Assembly (NCBI RefSeq): GCF_009296315.1
Contig: NZ_WHLY01000002.1
Location: 2,356,001-2,420,000 of the forward strand
From: Salmonirosea aquatica
Lineage (GTDB): Bacteria > Bacteroidota > Bacteroidia > Cytophagales > Spirosomataceae
Reading direction: 5' to 3'
DNA: 64,000 nucleotides
The notes below the pieces were generated by a model, which was not told the origin of the DNA, did no database searches, and saw only the letters and a list, made by a program, of their open reading frames with translations. Below, piece after piece: positions 17,912 to 26,357 of the stretch; within the stretch, counting starts at the first letter, position 1; every line of letters begins with the position of its first letter. Both the position numbers and the translations under genes were made by a program.

Positions 17912-19096
17912 ATGAAAATAGTAGAAGTAGGTACCGATCCCTTACGGCGTAACGAATTCCTGCAACTGCCCGTGCGGATTTACCGTCACAATCCCTACTG
18001 GATTCGGCCTCTGAACGAGGATATTGAAAAAGTATTTGATCCTCAAACCAATAAGTATTTCAAAAACGGCGAGTGTATCCGCTGGCTCGTAATTGACCAC
18101 AGCGACCAGACCGTCGGGCGGGTAGCGGCCTTTATCAATCAAAAAACGGTCGACAAAGGGAATGAGCAACCTACAGGAGGGCTGGGTTTCTTTGAATGTG
18201 CCAACGATGCCGGGGTAGCCAGGCTGCTTTTCGATGCCTGCCGCAACTGGCTGGCCGAACGAGGTATGGAAGCTATGGACGGTCCTATCAACTTTGGTGA
18301 ACGTGATAGCCACTGGGGCCTGTTGGTGGAAGGCTACGATAAAGAACCCACCTACGGCATGGATTACCACATGCCGTATTACCGGAGTTTCTTTGAAGAC
18401 TACGGATTTGAAAACTACTTTGAGCAGTATACCTACTACCTACCCATGCGCGAAGAGGTAGTGCGCCCGCTCCTGCATCCAGCTGTTTTTGGCCGCGCGG
18501 AGAAAATATACGCCACGCCCGGCTATGACTTCCGGCACGTCAGGAAAAATCAGCTGGAAAAGTTTGCCGAAGATTTCCGGGTGATTTATAACAAAGCCTG
18601 GGCGGCCAACTTGGGTACCAGCGATATGAGCATGGAGCAATCCCGCGCGCTGATGCAGCGGATGAAACCCGTTTTGGAAGAGGAACTAATGTGGTTTGGC
18701 TATTATGAAGACCAGCCGATCGCTTTCTTTATCATGCTGCCCGAACTGAACCAGATCTTTAAGCACGTCAATGGCAAACTGGATTGGATCGGGAAACTCA
18801 AATTCCTGTACCATAAGATAATGAAAACCAATCACCGCGCTTTTGGAGTCATTTTTGGGGTCATTCCTGAATTCCAGAAAAAAGGCATCGAGTCAGCCAT
18901 CGCAATGGCCTATTCCAAGGTAGCCTGGCGGCCCGGCTACCAGTACACCGACCTGGAACTGAACTGGATTGGCGATTTTAACCCCAAAATGATGAACTTT
19001 GCCAAAATGCTGGGGGGTGTGATTATCAAAAAACATATCACCTACCGCTATCTTTTCGATCGGGATAAAGAATTCAAGCGGCACCCGGCGATGTAA
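17912..19096 (+). CDS. GNAT-like N-acetyltransferase family protein
   Basis: 394 residues, cytoplasmic. It belongs to a conserved Bacteroidota family usually annotated as GNAT or hypothetical. Recognisable stretches are the N-terminal PVRIYRHNPYWIRPL, GRVAAFINQ, the central GPINFGERDSHWGLLVEGY and a C-terminal acetyltransferase-like part with GVIPEFQKKGIESAIA, which matches the acetyl-CoA pyrophosphate loop (Q/R-x-x-G-x-G/A pattern). The double-domain size resembles FemAB- or YghO-like proteins. Substrate unknown. The PfkB kinase gene follows 68 bases later on the same strand. Confidence 0.75.
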   Translation: MKIVEVGTDPLRRNEFLQLPVRIYRHNPYWIRPLNEDIEKVFDPQTNKYFKNGECIRWLVIDHSDQTVGRVAAFINQKTVDKGNEQPTGGLGFFECANDAGVARLLFDACRNWLAERGMEAMDGPINFGERDSHWGLLVEGYDKEPTYGMDYHMPYYRSFFEDYGFENYFEQYTYYLPMREEVVRPLLHPAVFGRAEKIYATPGYDFRHVRKNQLEKFAEDFRVIYNKAWAANLGTSDMSMEQSRALMQRMKPVLEEELMWFGYYEDQPIAFFIMLPELNQIFKHVNGKLDWIGKLKFLYHKIMKTNHRAFGVIFGVIPEFQKKGIESAIAMAYSKVAWRPGYQYTDLELNWIGDFNPKMMNFAKMLGGVIIKKHITYRYLFDRDKEFKRHPAM

Positions 19097-19164
19097 ATAT
19101 TTATTTCAAGCTATATGCCATTCGCTATCAGTCTATGGCTTTTTTAAACTTTCAACTACTATAA

Positions 19165-20082
19165 ATGAGTCTTCTTACCGTAGGTTCCGTAGCGTTCGAC
19201 GCCCTTGAAACCCCCTTTGGCAAAACCGATAAGATCATCGGTGGTGCTGCCACGTACATCACGCTGGCGGCTTCGTACTTTACTAAAGCCAATAATCTGG
19301 TGGCCGTCGTAGGGGGCGATTTTCCCTCCGAAATGATTGATATCCTGGTATCGCACGGCATCAATACCGAAGGATTACAGATCAAGGAAGAGGGCAAAAC
19401 GTTCTTCTGGTCGGGCAAGTACCATGAAGACATGAATACCCGCGATACTATAGACGTACAGCTAAACGTCATGGGCAACTTCGACCCGATCATCCCCGAT
19501 TCGTACCAGGGTTGTGAGTACCTGATGCTGGGCAACACTGCTCCGGCCATTCAGAAACAGGTACTCGACCGCATGAACACCCGCCCCAAACTGGTGATGC
19601 TGGACACGATGAATTTCTGGATGGACATCGCCATGCCTGATCTTGAAGCCGTACTCCCCTTAGTGGATGTGCTTACCATCAATGACGAGGAAGCCCGTAT
19701 GCTTTCGGGCGAATATTCCCTGCGTAAGGCGGCTAACATAATTATGAAGAAAGGCCCAAAAACCCTGATTATCAAGAAAGGCGAACACGGGGCATTGCTG
19801 TTCCAAGGGGACCGGATTTTCTTCGCTCCGGCGCTACCGCTGGAAGAAGTTTTCGATCCCACCGGGGCGGGCGATACCTTTGCGGGCGGCTTCATTGGCT
19901 ATCTGGCCAGTACGGACGATATCTCGTTCGAGAATATGAAGCGGGCCATTATTTACGGTTCGGCGATGGCATCATTCTGCGTAGAGAAATTCGGCAGCGA
20001 GCGGCTGGTCAATCTTACGGAAAAAGAAATCAACCAGCGCGTGCTGGAATTCGTGAGCCTGGCTAGCTTTGAGATTCGGTAA
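19165..20082 (+). CDS. PfkB family carbohydrate/nucleoside kinase
   Basis: 305 residues, ribokinase fold. The first signature GGAATYITLAASYF is near residue 28. The second, DPTGAGDTFAGGFIGYLA, holds the anion hole and the catalytic aspartate (GAGD). It phosphorylates a sugar or nucleoside with ATP; the substrate cannot be read. In this phylum the family is often annotated simply as sugar kinase. The stop at 20,080-20,082 is followed within 8 bases by a 16-bp inverted repeat that should terminate its transcript. Confidence 0.9.
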   Translation: MSLLTVGSVAFDALETPFGKTDKIIGGAATYITLAASYFTKANNLVAVVGGDFPSEMIDILVSHGINTEGLQIKEEGKTFFWSGKYHEDMNTRDTIDVQLNVMGNFDPIIPDSYQGCEYLMLGNTAPAIQKQVLDRMNTRPKLVMLDTMNFWMDIAMPDLEAVLPLVDVLTINDEEARMLSGEYSLRKAANIIMKKGPKTLIIKKGEHGALLFQGDRIFFAPALPLEEVFDPTGAGDTFAGGFIGYLASTDDISFENMKRAIIYGSAMASFCVEKFGSERLVNLTEKEINQRVLEFVSLASFEIR

Positions 20083-20638
20083 TTCCCGTAAGGCTGTCAG
20101 GGTTTAGAAACCCTGACAGCCTTGAATAAATGGGGCAATCTACATCATGCGCGCCTTCCAGGTACCCGGTGCTCATCAGGAACTCTCCTACGATTTCACC
20201 GCCCACAAAGCGAAAGTTCTTTTTAAAAAGCTTCACCCACTGTTCTTTGGGAAGAGGATGATGAGCGTCCAGCCAGTTTTTAAAAGTGCCGTACTCTTCC
20301 CGTAGTTCCAGAATCCGCCGGGCATTGGTAATGGCGGCGTTGATCTTCAAACGATTACGGATAATGCCCGCATCGCTCAGGAGACGCAAAATGTCTTCTT
20401 CAGTATAGGCCGCTACCGTTTCTATTGAAAAATTGGAATATGCTTTCCGAAAACCCTCCTGCTTCCGCAGCATCAGCGTCCAGCTCAGCCCTGCCTGATT
20501 GATTTCAAGCAATAAGCGGCCAAAAAGCTCATTGTCATCCTCGATCGGAAAGCCGTACTGATGATCATGATACTGACGGTGCAACAGCAGATCGGCTGTT
20601 TCGGAAGACGAATTATTGACGTAGCTACAATAGCTCAT
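20063..20638 (-). CDS. tag: DNA-3-methyladenine glycosylase I
   Basis: 191 residues. It removes 3-methyladenine from alkylated DNA. The Tag motifs are present: C4 in SYCSYV, H24 in YHDHQYG, the LLLEINQAGLSWTLMLRKQE block with its catalytic-pocket glutamate, and the late GAHDVDCPIY, which gives the last two zinc ligands. The reading frame runs on through a 16-bp inverted repeat (20,090-20,123) and into the 3' end of the convergent PfkB gene (20-base overlap). The last 20 or so residues are therefore encoded by a terminator-like element. The start overlaps the stop of the VOC gene (20,635-20,638). Confidence 0.93.
   Translation of the reverse strand: MSYCSYVNNSSSETADLLLHRQYHDHQYGFPIEDDNELFGRLLLEINQAGLSWTLMLRKQEGFRKAYSNFSIETVAAYTEEDILRLLSDAGIIRNRLKINAAITNARRILELREEYGTFKNWLDAHHPLPKEQWVKLFKKNFRFVGGEIVGEFLMSTGYLEGAHDVDCPIYSRLSGFLNPDSLTGITESQS
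20090..20123. terminator. 16-bp perfect inverted repeat, bidirectional terminator-like
   Basis: Arms AAGGCTGTCAGGGTTT (20,090-20,105) and its exact reverse complement (20,108-20,123) are separated by AG. It starts 8 bases after the PfkB stop and lies inside the 3' coding end of tag on the other strand. A strong hairpin is expected from both strands, but there is no long T tract on either side. Confidence 0.7.
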
Positions 20639-20979
20639 GGCATTTGGATCAGACCAATCTTATTGCCAAAAGGATCTTTTACGGTTCCCGTGCTGATGCC
20701 TCCGCCTACTTCGTGCGGGTCTTCGAAAGATGTGGCTCCCATAGCCAGGAGTCCGGCAAAATCGCTGGCAATATCCTCTACCTGCCAGTAAGCTACGGTG
20801 CTGCCATCGTGCAAAGGCGCATTCGGATCCAGGCCTAGTTCGAAGCCATTTATATCGAACCCTACGTAGAAGGGCTCGTCAAAATAAGGCTCCTGTTCAA
20901 AGGCACGGCGGTACCAGTCGCGGACCGAAGCCAGATCCGGCGCTGCGTAAATAACGGTTCTGATTTTGGATGGTTTCAT
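20635..20979 (-). CDS. VOC (glyoxalase/bleomycin resistance) family protein
   Basis: 114 residues, a single vicinal-oxygen-chelate module: RTVIYAAPDLASVRDWYRRA at the start, FDINGFELGLDPN in the middle, and a DPFGNKIGLIQMP ending typical of the family. Members include dioxygenases, glyoxalases and drug-binding proteins; none of these roles can be assigned here. It is translationally coupled to tag by an ATGA overlap (20,635-20,638), so it is the first gene of a two-gene operon. Confidence 0.85.
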   Translation of the reverse strand: MKPSKIRTVIYAAPDLASVRDWYRRAFEQEPYFDEPFYVGFDINGFELGLDPNAPLHDGSTVAYWQVEDIASDFAGLLAMGATSFEDPHEVGGGISTGTVKDPFGNKIGLIQMP

Positions 20980-21293
20980 GCATTTCAGAATTTATGGTCT
21001 TATTCCCTGATTCTTGTGACACTTCAACTCTAGTTATCCATAACTTTTGTTAACAACAAATAAAAAAAGAGATTCGCCGAATGACAGGGTTATCAATTAC
21101 TGGCTGACGGACATACAAAAAGAGCAAATCGAACCCGTAACTACTAGTATGTAAAGGCGTTATTGGATATTCAATTGATTTGACCGGTTTGATTTGTGAC
21201 AATTGAAAACAGTCCTTACATTTAGCAATCTGCGAACCGGCTGGTTGGAATAGCGAGGCAGAATTGAGTCTATGAAATGACCCCGGAATTACC
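20980..21293 (+). promoter_or_regulatory. Intergenic region with putative promoter of the haem-uptake locus
   Basis: 314 bases between the divergent VOC gene and the haem locus. TTTG at 21,193-21,196 and TACATTTA at 21,217-21,224 (one mismatch from TAnnTTTG), 20 bases apart, give a plausible promoter about 70 bases before the first gene. No clear Fur box was recognised by eye. No gene is supported in this stretch. Confidence 0.45.
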
Positions 21294-21833
21294 TTGAAAA
21301 AAGCGTGTAGTATATTTCTGCTTTTCGTATTTTCCTTCAATCTGGTGGGAGTTACGATTCTATTCAAGGTACAGCAGTTTCAGATACGCTGCGAAATCAA
21401 ACGCCAAATCCTGCGGGGGGTACCTGACGAAAAATTGTACGCCATCCCAGTCAGCGAAGCCAATGCGTCGGATTTTTTCTGGCTGGAAGACGACGAATTT
21501 TTCTACCAAGGCAGCATGTACGATGTGGTAAGAAAAGTAGCCCTCAGCGAAACCGAAGCCGTATATTATTGTATCAACGATGTATTGGAAAAAAACCTGT
21601 TTGCCAACCTCGATGCCCTGATTAAGCACAGTAAACCAGGACATGAGCCGTGGAGTAACATGGTCAAGAAACTTTACAATTTTCTGGCAGGCCTCTATTT
21701 CAAAGACCAGGAAGCAATACCCTTTCGCAGTATCTTGAATTTCAGGAGCAGCTGGTATTTTTTTAATACTTACCGATCCATTTTCCTTAGCATTACCTCC
21801 CCACCGCCCCGAACTCCGCACTCATTGATCTAA
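21294..21833 (+). CDS. Uncharacterised leader protein of the haem-uptake locus
   Basis: 179 residues from a TTG at 21,294, chosen because it gives a typical signal/anchor sequence (MKKACSIFLLFVFSFNLVG). After the anchor come FQIRCEIKRQI and a DEFFYQGSMYDV segment, a later HSKPGHEPW, and a proline-rich tail (SPPPRTPH). I do not recognise a named domain. Bacteroidota often carry a small anchored protein of this layout (signal anchor, short IKR-type helix, W/Y-rich beta part, proline-rich end) directly in front of TonB-receptor or metal-transport genes. It is probably exported and anchored in the inner membrane. A role in sensing or handling the metal or haem is speculation. Confidence 0.6.
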   Translation: MKKACSIFLLFVFSFNLVGVTILFKVQQFQIRCEIKRQILRGVPDEKLYAIPVSEANASDFFWLEDDEFFYQGSMYDVVRKVALSETEAVYYCINDVLEKNLFANLDALIKHSKPGHEPWSNMVKKLYNFLAGLYFKDQEAIPFRSILNFRSSWYFFNTYRSIFLSITSPPPRTPHSLI

Positions 21834-22001
21834 TAAAAGGCGGTTTCCAATCTCCTATCCATTTTTCGCGCCGTTCCTCGCCACCGATTTCCATGCCCGA
21901 AGTCTGAAGCGAAGGGCTATGCGTGGCTGTACGCACTGATTTCAGGAAGAAATCGGCGGCGGACGGTATTACTTTTTCAAATACTCTATCAACCAATTAG
22001 T

Positions 22002-24407
22002 ATGTATAAAAAACTATTTATTCTATTTCTGGGACTTATGGCTGCAGGTAGTTTGTCGGCGCAAACTTCCCAGATCAGGGGACGGATTTTCGATGCCGAA
22101 AATAATACGCCGCTTGCCAACGCCACCATTCGGGCGGCGGGTACCCAAGGCGCAACGAGCGACAAAAACGGTCAGTTTTCGCTGAATTGTCGCGATTCTA
22201 CTCTGGTTACGGTTTCCTACATTGGCTACGAAACTTTCCGGCAGCGGGTAGGTTGTGGCCAGGAGCTGAACATCGGGCTAATTCTGGCAGCCAGAGACCT
22301 GAACACGGTCGAAATCACCGCCACCTCGAGCCCGAACAAAACCGTCTTGTACCAGCCCGTTTCGATTGCCCGAATCGGCGAAGTCGAAATCAAGCGCGGT
22401 GCGGGTATTCTCTTGGACGACGCCATCAATACCAATATTCCGGGGGTACTGATGGAGCGACGGACGTTCTCTGCGGGCCAGCAGTTTAACATTCGCGGCT
22501 ACGGCAACGGCGCCCGGGGTACCAACGGCATCAATAGTAATTTCGATGGACAGGGCTACAAAGTGTACCTCAACGGAATTCCGGTTACGGATGCGGAAGG
22601 TATCACTTTGATGGATGACATTGATTTCGGCTCAGTTGGCAATGTTGAAATCGTGAAAGGCCCGGCCGGAACCCTGTACGGGCAAGCCATTGCGGGGGTC
22701 GTTAATCTTACTACCCTCAAACCTCAGCCGGGCCGCACCTCAGTAGGGCAGGATGTGTTGCTGGGCAGCTACGGTCTGCAGCGCTACACCACCCACTTAC
22801 AAGTGAGTAAGGAACACGCCTCGCTGCTGGTCAATTACGGCAAGCAGAAGTACAATGGCTTCATGCCGCATACCCAGTCGAAGAAGGATTTTGTCAATGT
22901 GGTGGGCGAGTTTTCTCCCAATCCCAAGCAGACGATCAACAGCTATTTCGGCTATAGCAACAGCTACGACGAGCGAAACGGTGAATTGACCAAAGAACAG
23001 TACGAAACACTGGACTATTCGGGCAACCCGAACTACATCAAAAACAACGCTCACTCTAATGTAATTACTTTTCGGACCGGAATCGGCCATACCTACCGCT
23101 TCCGAGAAGGTATTTCGAACACGACCTCCATTTTTGGAACCGGCCTAGTTAGTAATGTCAGTTCGGCGGGCGGCTGGACCGACAAATCGTCGGCCAACTA
23201 CGGTTTCCGCTCGACGTTCGATACCCGGTTTTCGCTGTTGAACGGCTTCGTACTTTCGGGCATTACCGGACTGGAAGCTCAGATGCAAAATGCCCAAACG
23301 CTGGGCTATCCGATGGTAGCAGACAGTTTTAACCTGAAAGGCTACAATCTGATCGGAAATTTGCGGAGCAATCAGTATACGATCTCCCGCACGCTGTCGG
23401 CCTTCACGGAATGGACCCTGACCCTACCCTACGCCCTGTCCCTCACCGCCGGCGTTGGGTACAGTACACTGGGCATTGAGTTGAACGACCGCTTCTACGC
23501 AGCGAGTAACAACAATCCCAGTAATCCGAATGTGACGCGCAAACCCTCGCAGTACAAGAACACCTTCGACAACATGGTATCGCCACACCTGGCTTTGAAT
23601 AAAGTCTTCGATAAGCAGTTGTCGGTCTACGCTTCGTTCAGCCGGGCGTACAAAGCACCCGTGAGTTCTTACTTCTTCATTCCACTGACGGGCCAGGTAC
23701 TGACGGACTTGAAGCCCGAGGTAGGTACGCAGTTCGAGGTAGGTACCAAGGGGGCCTTGCTGGGCGAAAAACTCAATTATCAGGTCGCGGCTTTCTACAC
23801 CAAATATGCGGATAAGCTCACGCCGGTGGCCGTGCCCAATGCCACTAACACGGCGACTTCGTACGTGTATATGGCCAACGCCGGCAACCAGACCAACGCC
23901 GGCCTCGAAGTGGCGGTGCGGGGTACCGCCTACCAATCGGCGGGCTTTGTGAAAGCGCTCATGCCTTTTGCCAATTTCGCCTACTCCCATTTCCGCTACG
24001 GGGATTTCAAGTTTCAGCAGCTGAGCGGCAACCGGCAGTCCATCGTCGAAACCGATTATACCGACAACGTAGTGGCGGGAGTACCCCCGGTAACCTTTAA
24101 CGTCGGATTCGACCTGACCACCCGGCCTGGTTTCTACGCCAACATGACGTATTCCTACCGGGACCAAATGTATTACACCTCCGACAACAAAAACGAAACC
24201 GGCAAGTACCAGTTGCTCAATGCAAAAGTCGGCTATTCGCGGGTACTGGCCGAGCATTTGAGTCTCGATGCCTTTGTGGGCGTCAACAACATCACGGGTC
24301 ACCAGAACTACGCCATGGTGTTCCTGAATCAGCTCCCCGATGCTTACCTGCCCGCCCCGCGCGAAGCCAATTTTTTCGGCGGTATAAATTTAAAATATAT
24401 TTTCTGA
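22002..24407 (+). CDS. TonB-dependent outer-membrane receptor (haem/siderophore type)
   Basis: 801 residues. A signal peptide (cleavage after SLSAQ, about residue 23) is followed by a carboxypeptidase-like beta-sandwich (about 25-105), typical of Bacteroidota receptors. Then come the plug domain (INTNIPGVLMERR, FNIRGYGNG, IEIVKGPAGTLYG-like VEIVKGPAGTLYG) and a 22-strand barrel ending in an aromatic residue (LKYIF). It takes up a ligand across the outer membrane using the TonB-ExbBD proton-motive force. The substrate is inferred from the downstream HmuTUV-like ABC transporter: haem or an iron chelate. A hairpin terminator lies 12 bases after the stop, so the transporter genes are probably expressed at a lower level. 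Confidence 0.92.
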   Translation: MYKKLFILFLGLMAAGSLSAQTSQIRGRIFDAENNTPLANATIRAAGTQGATSDKNGQFSLNCRDSTLVTVSYIGYETFRQRVGCGQELNIGLILAARDLNTVEITATSSPNKTVLYQPVSIARIGEVEIKRGAGILLDDAINTNIPGVLMERRTFSAGQQFNIRGYGNGARGTNGINSNFDGQGYKVYLNGIPVTDAEGITLMDDIDFGSVGNVEIVKGPAGTLYGQAIAGVVNLTTLKPQPGRTSVGQDVLLGSYGLQRYTTHLQVSKEHASLLVNYGKQKYNGFMPHTQSKKDFVNVVGEFSPNPKQTINSYFGYSNSYDERNGELTKEQYETLDYSGNPNYIKNNAHSNVITFRTGIGHTYRFREGISNTTSIFGTGLVSNVSSAGGWTDKSSANYGFRSTFDTRFSLLNGFVLSGITGLEAQMQNAQTLGYPMVADSFNLKGYNLIGNLRSNQYTISRTLSAFTEWTLTLPYALSLTAGVGYSTLGIELNDRFYAASNNNPSNPNVTRKPSQYKNTFDNMVSPHLALNKVFDKQLSVYASFSRAYKAPVSSYFFIPLTGQVLTDLKPEVGTQFEVGTKGALLGEKLNYQVAAFYTKYADKLTPVAVPNATNTATSYVYMANAGNQTNAGLEVAVRGTAYQSAGFVKALMPFANFAYSHFRYGDFKFQQLSGNRQSIVETDYTDNVVAGVPPVTFNVGFDLTTRPGFYANMTYSYRDQMYYTSDNKNETGKYQLLNAKVGYSRVLAEHLSLDAFVGVNNITGHQNYAMVFLNQLPDAYLPAPREANFFGGINLKYIF

Positions 24408-24419
24408 TGTACTTAATCT

Positions 24420-24456
24420 CACCCGGTAGCCGCCCGGTTACCGGGTGTTTATTTTT
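24420..24456 (+). terminator. Intrinsic terminator/attenuator between receptor and hmuT
   Basis: CACCCGGTA (24,420-24,428) pairs perfectly with TACCGGGTG (24,439-24,447), followed by TTTATTTTT. It lies between the receptor stop and the hmuT-like start, which is only 15 bases downstream of the stem. Confidence 0.8.
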
Positions 24457-24462
24457 AATTTC

Positions 24463-25338
24463 ATGAAAAAACTACTCCTCCTATTGACCCTCTCGGCGGT
24501 ACTTGCGGCGTGTGGCCGTCTTTCCAATTCCGATGAAAAGCAGAATCAGGAAACCCGTATCGTGTGCATCGCCAAGCAATACAGCGAAATCATCTACGCC
24601 CTGGGTGCAGAAAAAGACATCGTCGCGGTGGACGTGTCGAGTACCTACCCGCCCGAAATAAAAAAACTTCCGACGGTAGGGTACCACCGGGCATTGAGCA
24701 CGGAAGGTATACTGGCAGCCAAGCCCACACTGATTCTGCACGACAACAATATCGGTCCTGAACACGTCGTAAAGCAGCTGGAAGAGCTGAAGATTCCAAT
24801 GAAGGTATTTGCCAATAAGGGCAGCGACATCGACAGCACCAAAAGGCTCATCCGCGAAATGGGTGAGTACTTTCAGAAGCAGGCCCGCGCCGAAGAACTT
24901 TGCCAAAAGCTGGACGCCGACATGGCCAAAGCGTTGGAAAGCGCTAAACAGTACCCCGATTCCGTGAAGGTACTAGTGGTGCATTTTGGCCAGGCCAACA
25001 ATGTATTTCTGCTGATGACCCAAAAAAGTACCGCCGCTCAGCTGCTGCGCTGGGCCGGGGGAAAAATCGCGGTGGACGATACCAAAGGCATGAAGCAATT
25101 TTCGGCCGAAGCCGTAGCCGCCTCCGACCCGGATGTGATTCTGCTCACCGATTTCGGCTACGACCGTTTGGGTACCCTGGATAAAATAAAGGAATTGCCT
25201 GGCCTAGCGGGGACCAAAGCCGCCAAAAATAACCGCATCTACCGCGTCGAGGAACACGACATGGTGTACCTGGGTCCGCGCAGCGGGGAAGTTGTTTCCA
25301 TGCTCCAAAAATTGATTCATGAAGGTACCCAACCCTAG
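24463..25338 (+). CDS. hmuT: Haem/iron ABC transporter substrate-binding lipoprotein, HmuT-like
   Basis: 291 residues from the ATG at 24,463. An in-frame GTG at 24,445 lies inside the terminator stem and is rejected. Signal peptide with lipobox LAAC (cysteine at 16). The SBP family block EIIYALGAEKDIVAVD then STYPPEIKKLPTVGYHRALS matches HmuT-type haem-binding proteins more than BtuF or FhuD. It delivers ligand to the HmuU-like permease. It overlaps the permease gene by 20 bases (25,319-25,338). In Gram-negatives this part is usually periplasmic; the lipobox suggests membrane anchoring here. Confidence 0.85.
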   Translation: MKKLLLLLTLSAVLAACGRLSNSDEKQNQETRIVCIAKQYSEIIYALGAEKDIVAVDVSSTYPPEIKKLPTVGYHRALSTEGILAAKPTLILHDNNIGPEHVVKQLEELKIPMKVFANKGSDIDSTKRLIREMGEYFQKQARAEELCQKLDADMAKALESAKQYPDSVKVLVVHFGQANNVFLLMTQKSTAAQLLRWAGGKIAVDDTKGMKQFSAEAVAASDPDVILLTDFGYDRLGTLDKIKELPGLAGTKAAKNNRIYRVEEHDMVYLGPRSGEVVSMLQKLIHEGTQP

Positions 25339-26356
25339 GAAAAAAAATCTTGTATTTCCGCTTCTGCTGGTACTTCTGGTGCTCACTACCTTACTGTCGG
25401 CGCGGTACGGCGCGGTGTCCATCAGCCTGGCTGAAATCAGCTCGGCCCTTACTAAATTCGCCCATTCCTCCCCGGATCTGGAATTGAACGAGCGGATTTT
25501 TATGGACATACGCCTGCCCCGAGCGCTTCTGTGCCTGTTTGTGGGCGCGAGTCTGGCGGTAGGTGGGGCGCTGATGCAGGCGCTGTTTCGCAATCCCATC
25601 GTCGAGCCCGGCCTGATTGGTACCTCAAGCGGGGCGGCCTTCGGGGCGGCGCTCTACTTTGTGCTGGGAGCTACCTTCGGCTTCGACGCCGGAGAATGGA
25701 CGCTCCCGCTGGCGGCTTGCGCCGGGGCGGTACTTTCGACTTTTCTGGTGATCGTGCTGTCGCAGTCCCAGGAAAATGGGTCAAGTTCGGTGATTGTACT
25801 ACTGCTGACGGGCATTGCCATTAACGCCCTGTTTATGAGCGGAGTGGGTTTTCTCTCCTACATCGCCCGCGACCCGCAGGCGCGTTCCATTACTTTTTGG
25901 GGCATGGGTACCTTGTCCGGCGCGAGTTGGCATTCGGTGCTCGTAGTCGGGATTTCCACGGTACTTTGTCTGGGGTTGTCGCTTCCCTACGCCAAACAGC
26001 TCAACGCCCTGATGATGGGAGAAGAAGAGGCGTTATTTTTGGGTGTCGACATCCGGCGTTTGAAACTGATCGTCCTCTCGCTCAACGTAGTGATGATCGC
26101 CGTGGCCACAGCCTTTGTGGGGGTCATAAGTTTCGTAGGATTGGTGGTGCCGCACTTGCTGCGGATGCTGCACGGCTCCGACAACCGTACCTTGCTCCGC
26201 AATAGTGCCCTGGCAGGAGGGATTCTGCTCAATCTGGCCGATCTGACCGCCCGTCTGGTTGTGCGGCCCGCCGAACTACCCATCGGGATTGTCACGTCGC
26301 TGGTGGGGGTACCGGTGTTCATTATTTTATTGCGGAGAAAAGACTACTTCTTCTGA
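25319..26356 (+). CDS. hmuU: FecCD-family iron/haem ABC transporter permease, HmuU-like
   Basis: 345 residues with nine or ten hydrophobic segments, the normal size for BtuC/FecCD permeases. Recognisable blocks: RLPRALLCLFVGASLAVGGA, MQALFRNPIVEPGLIGTSSG, FWGMGTLSGASW and the EEALFLGVDIRRLK coupling region, then GVISFVGLVVPHLLRMLHG. It forms the inner-membrane channel. The start overlaps the binding-protein gene by 20 bases, and its stop is one base before the ATPase start, so the three are one transcriptional unit. Confidence 0.93.
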   Translation: MKVPNPRKKNLVFPLLLVLLVLTTLLSARYGAVSISLAEISSALTKFAHSSPDLELNERIFMDIRLPRALLCLFVGASLAVGGALMQALFRNPIVEPGLIGTSSGAAFGAALYFVLGATFGFDAGEWTLPLAACAGAVLSTFLVIVLSQSQENGSSSVIVLLLTGIAINALFMSGVGFLSYIARDPQARSITFWGMGTLSGASWHSVLVVGISTVLCLGLSLPYAKQLNALMMGEEEALFLGVDIRRLKLIVLSLNVVMIAVATAFVGVISFVGLVVPHLLRMLHGSDNRTLLRNSALAGGILLNLADLTARLVVRPAELPIGIVTSLVGVPVFIILLRRKDYFF

Positions 26357-26357
26357 C

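Noticed and set aside
21028-21058. A DnaA-box-like TTATCCATA near the VOC gene
   Set aside because: A single imperfect box with no cluster, no AT-rich unwinding element and no replication genes nearby; not an origin.
23424-24302. A 292-codon open frame on the minus strand
   Set aside because: It is antisense to the TonB-dependent receptor barrel; the composition reflects the codon bias of the real gene.
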